64,000 bases of DNA from UBA830 sp038146925 (GTDB lineage Bacteria; Pseudomonadota; Alphaproteobacteria; MPNO01; UBA830): the NCBI GenBank assembly GCA_038146925.1, contig JAYQSP010000001.1, positions 248,001 to 312,000 of the forward strand, in the 5' to 3' direction. The notes below the pieces were generated by a model. It did no database searches. It was not told the origin of the DNA and saw only the letters and a program-made list of their open reading frames with translations. Position 1 is the stretch's first letter; the number at the start of each line of letters is the position of its first letter. Shown in pieces: positions 61,854-64,000 of the stretch. The translations under genes were made by a program, and so were the position numbers.

Positions 61854-63164
61854 TTATTTTTTGCGCAGCCTGGCGATGAAAAACCCGTCGACGCCGCCCT
61901 TGTCCGGCAAATGGGCCGGTGTTGTCTGCACCCAGCCCCCGGACCCGATGCAGGTTTCGAAATCTGGCACTTCCACGGGCGCGATCGGATCGACCGCCAG
62001 GTTCGGGTTCCGGGCAAGCAACGCCTCTATCTGATCGGCGCCTTCCGCTCTTTCCATGGAACACACGCTATAGACGATGATGCCCCCATCGCGGACCAGC
62101 TCGACGGCCCGGTCGAGGAATTTTTTCTGCACATCCGCCTGGCGGGTGACGTCCGCTGCGGATTTCAGCAGCGGAATGTCCGGGTGCCGCCGGATCGTGC
62201 CGGTCGCCGTGCAGGGCGCGTCGAGCAGAATGCCGTCGAACTTGCGATCCGGCGTCCAAGACAGCAGATCGGCTTCGACCACGGTAGCGTCAAGTTTCAG
62301 GCGCGCCAGGTTTTCCGTCAGCACCCGCAGCCGGCTCGGCGCGATGTCCAGCGCGGTGACGTCGTATCCGGCCGCCGCCAGCTGGGCGGTTTTCCCTCCC
62401 GGCGCGGCGCAAAGATCCAGCACCTTGCCGCCCGGGGCAACGTCCCGCATCAGCTGCGCCGGCAAAGCCGCCGCCGCGTCCTGAACCCACCAGGCGCCAT
62501 CTGCGAATCCCGGCAGAAGGGCGATGTCTCCGCCGCCGGACAGCCGGACCGAACAGGTGCCGATCCTGTCGCCGTTCAGTTGACCGGCCCAGGCATCGGG
62601 GTCGGCGGGCACGGTCAGATCGACCGGCGGCGTCCGCAGGTGGGCGGCGCCGATTTGGGCTGCATGCTCTTCGCCGAACGTTTGCGTCCAGGATTGCCGC
62701 AACCAGTCGGGCACGTTGGCGCGTTCCGCATCGGCCGTCAGCGCAATGTCGTCCGCGGTGCGAACGATCCGACGCAGGATGCCGTTGACCAGGCCTTTGA
62801 ACCGGTCCGGTCCACGCTGTCCCGCAAGCGTTACGGAGGTATCGACCGCGGCATACGTCTGCGTGTCGAGAAAAAGTATCTGGCAGATTCCGAGTCGCAG
62901 GGCGTTCCGTGCCGCCGCGGCGGATCGCGGCAGGGGACGGTCCAGGCAATCGTCGATGATCGCGTCGATCTGGCCTAGGCGGCGCAGGGTGGTGGCGATC
63001 AGATTGCGGGCGAAGGCGCGGTCGCGCGTGTCCAGTTTGGCGAATCGCTTGTCGGATTGCAGTACCTCGTCCAGCGGCCGGCGGCGATCCAGCACTTCGT
63101 GCAGGATCGTGTGGGCGCGGGCGCGGGCGGCCAGGCCGGTGGTGTCTGTGCCGGGGGTGTTCAT
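61854..63164 (-). CDS. rsmB: 16S rRNA (cytosine-967-C5)-methyltransferase
   Basis: A 436-residue RsmB (Sun/Fmu) enzyme: an N-terminal NusB-like RNA-binding domain (residues ~1-145) and a C-terminal m5C methyltransferase with the SAM loop Leu-Cys-Ala-Ala-Pro-Gly-Gly-Lys-Thr. The motif IV and VI cysteines are in Asp-Ala-Pro-Cys-Thr-Ala-Thr-Gly and Tyr-Ser-Val-Cys-Ser-Met. Length fits the family. It lies between htpX and rpe on the same strand. Confidence 0.95.
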   Translation of the reverse strand: MNTPGTDTTGLAARARAHTILHEVLDRRRPLDEVLQSDKRFAKLDTRDRAFARNLIATTLRRLGQIDAIIDDCLDRPLPRSAAAARNALRLGICQILFLDTQTYAAVDTSVTLAGQRGPDRFKGLVNGILRRIVRTADDIALTADAERANVPDWLRQSWTQTFGEEHAAQIGAAHLRTPPVDLTVPADPDAWAGQLNGDRIGTCSVRLSGGGDIALLPGFADGAWWVQDAAAALPAQLMRDVAPGGKVLDLCAAPGGKTAQLAAAGYDVTALDIAPSRLRVLTENLARLKLDATVVEADLLSWTPDRKFDGILLDAPCTATGTIRRHPDIPLLKSAADVTRQADVQKKFLDRAVELVRDGGIIVYSVCSMERAEGADQIEALLARNPNLAVDPIAPVEVPDFETCIGSGGWVQTTPAHLPDKGGVDGFFIARLRKK

Positions 63165-63221
63165 GGCCGGACCATAGCGAAAAGCCCGTTCCTTACAATC
63201 GGGTTGTCGCCGGATGTTTTT

Positions 63222-64000
63222 TCAGCTCCACGGACCGCGTCGCCGGCGATCCTGGCCGCCGGTCGACGGGATGCGAGACCTTCCCGCGCGAGCGGGGCCG
63301 GTATGGATTGCCGGCCCGGCACTCGCGCCTCCGCCGGCCGCCATCTCGTGCAGGGCGGCGACCCGGTTTTCCGTGTTCGGATGCGTGGAGAAAAGATTGT
63401 CGATCGACCGGGCATGGAGCGGGTTGACGATGAACATATGGGCTGTCGCAGGGTTGTTTTCGGCTTCCGGGTTGTCGATGTGTTCGGCGCCGCGCTGCAG
63501 TTTTTCCAGCGCCGAGGCCAGCCAGATCGGATTGCCGCAGATTTCGGCGCCGCGCCGGTCGGCCGCGTATTCGCGGGTCCGGGAAATCGCCGACTGCACC
63601 AGCATGGCGGCCAGCGGCGCCAGGATCATGAGCAGGATGGTGCCGATGATGCCCAGCGGGTTGTTGCGGTTGCCGCCGAAGAACAGCGCGAAATTGGCCA
63701 GCATCGATATCGCGCCGGCGATGGTGGCGGTAATGGTCATGATCAGCGTATCGCGGTTCTGGACGTGGGCCAGTTCGTGGGCCATCACGCCGGCGACCTC
63801 TTCGTCCGACAGGACGCGCAGCAGACCGGTGGTCGCGGCGACGGCGGCGTTTTCCGGATTCCGGCCCGTCGCGAACGCGTTGGGCTGGTCGTTTTCGATG
63901 ATATAGACGCGTGGCATCGGTAGCTGCGCGCGCCGGGCCAATTGCTCGACCATGCGGTAAAGATCTGGCGCCGTGCGTGCGTCCACCTCGGTCGCGCCGT
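63222..64000 (-). CDS. htpX: Protease HtpX (N-terminus outside window)
   Basis: The frame is open to the window edge, so the first residues, including the N-terminal membrane segments, are missing. The zinc protease motif is His-Glu-Leu-Ala-His, with further ligands expected in the Glu-Tyr-Ala-Ala-Asp-Arg region. The N-terminal visible part (Ala-Thr-Glu-Val-Asp-Ala-Arg-Thr-Ala-Pro-Asp-Leu) matches HtpX around its cytoplasmic domain. Two hydrophobic segments follow HEXXH. The C-terminal ~35 residues are rich in Gly, Ala and Arg and are not conserved in the family. It is a membrane quality-control protease. Confidence 0.94.
   Translation of the reverse strand, partial: GATEVDARTAPDLYRMVEQLARRAQLPMPRVYIIENDQPNAFATGRNPENAAVAATTGLLRVLSDEEVAGVMAHELAHVQNRDTLIMTITATIAGAISMLANFALFFGGNRNNPLGIIGTILLMILAPLAAMLVQSAISRTREYAADRRGAEICGNPIWLASALEKLQRGAEHIDNPEAENNPATAHMFIVNPLHARSIDNLFSTHPNTENRVAALHEMAAGGGASAGPAIHTGPARAGRSRIPSTGGQDRRRRGPWS

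Noticed and set aside
1..64000. tRNA/rRNA genes, CRISPR arrays, insertion sequences, integrases, attachment sites
   Set aside because: None recognised on reading both strands; no transposase or integrase motifs and no direct-repeat array were seen.

Overview
The window is a high-GC chromosomal segment that reads as alphaproteobacterial, probably Rhodospirillales-like. The clues are the end of a large NAD-specific glutamate dehydrogenase and the gene group htpX, rsmB, rpe, heparinase II/III-family gene, purH. The first four of these lie on the right (59.4-64 kb) and purH lies on the left (2.9-4.5 kb). Between them sits a ~55 kb surface-glycan locus, so the locus looks inserted into a conserved housekeeping block.

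Layout. 0-4.5 kb: glutamate dehydrogenase end (+), a cysteine-dioxygenase-like cupin (-), an Atg22-like MFS transporter (+), purH (-). 4.5-57.3 kb: an almost unbroken minus-strand gene train, read from 57.3 down to 4.5 kb, with many 4-bp stop/start overlaps. At its head are a winged-helix regulator with a palindromic operator upstream and a NusG/RfaH-type antiterminator. 57.3-58.1 kb: an 838-bp non-coding stretch. 58.1-59.4 kb: a UDP-sugar dehydrogenase (+). 59.4-64 kb: heparinase-family protein, rpe, rsmB, htpX (partial), all minus.

The glycan train encodes, in transcription order: sulfate import and activation with a sulfotransferase (TauE-like, pyruvate-kinase-like, sat, cysC, sulfotransferase); the pseudaminic acid pathway (pseB, aldo/keto reductase, acetyltransferase, pseF, class III aminotransferase, pseC, a hisH paralogue, a hisF-pseA fusion, a pseG-pseH fusion, pseI) with the amidotransferase set expected to make an acetamidino form; a glycosyltransferase, a methyltransferase and a PglK-like ABC flippase; four consecutive genes matching the Campylobacter jejuni capsule phosphoramidate pathway (Cj1415-Cj1418 types); a sulfatase-fold protein lacking the formylglycine cysteine; an AT-rich patch with a glycosyltransferase and a cupin; a radical SAM enzyme; a carbamoyltransferase with its small membrane partners; several methyltransferases; GtrA/GT2/GT39-like membrane glycosylation genes; and finally the 6-deoxy-HexNAc genes (4-reductase, FlaA1/WbpM-like dehydratase). 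The product is probably a heavily decorated polysaccharide or O-antigen-like glycan carrying sulfate, carbamoyl, methyl, amidino and possibly phosphoramidate groups. No Wzx/Wzy pair and no initiating phosphoglycosyltransferase were recognised.

About fifteen single-base indels interrupt genes between 11.9 and 54.3 kb, and none was found in the flanking core genes. Most are one base lost or gained in a short homopolymer, and the protein reads normally once that base is restored. They may be assembly errors or recent decay; calls that depend on this are marked.
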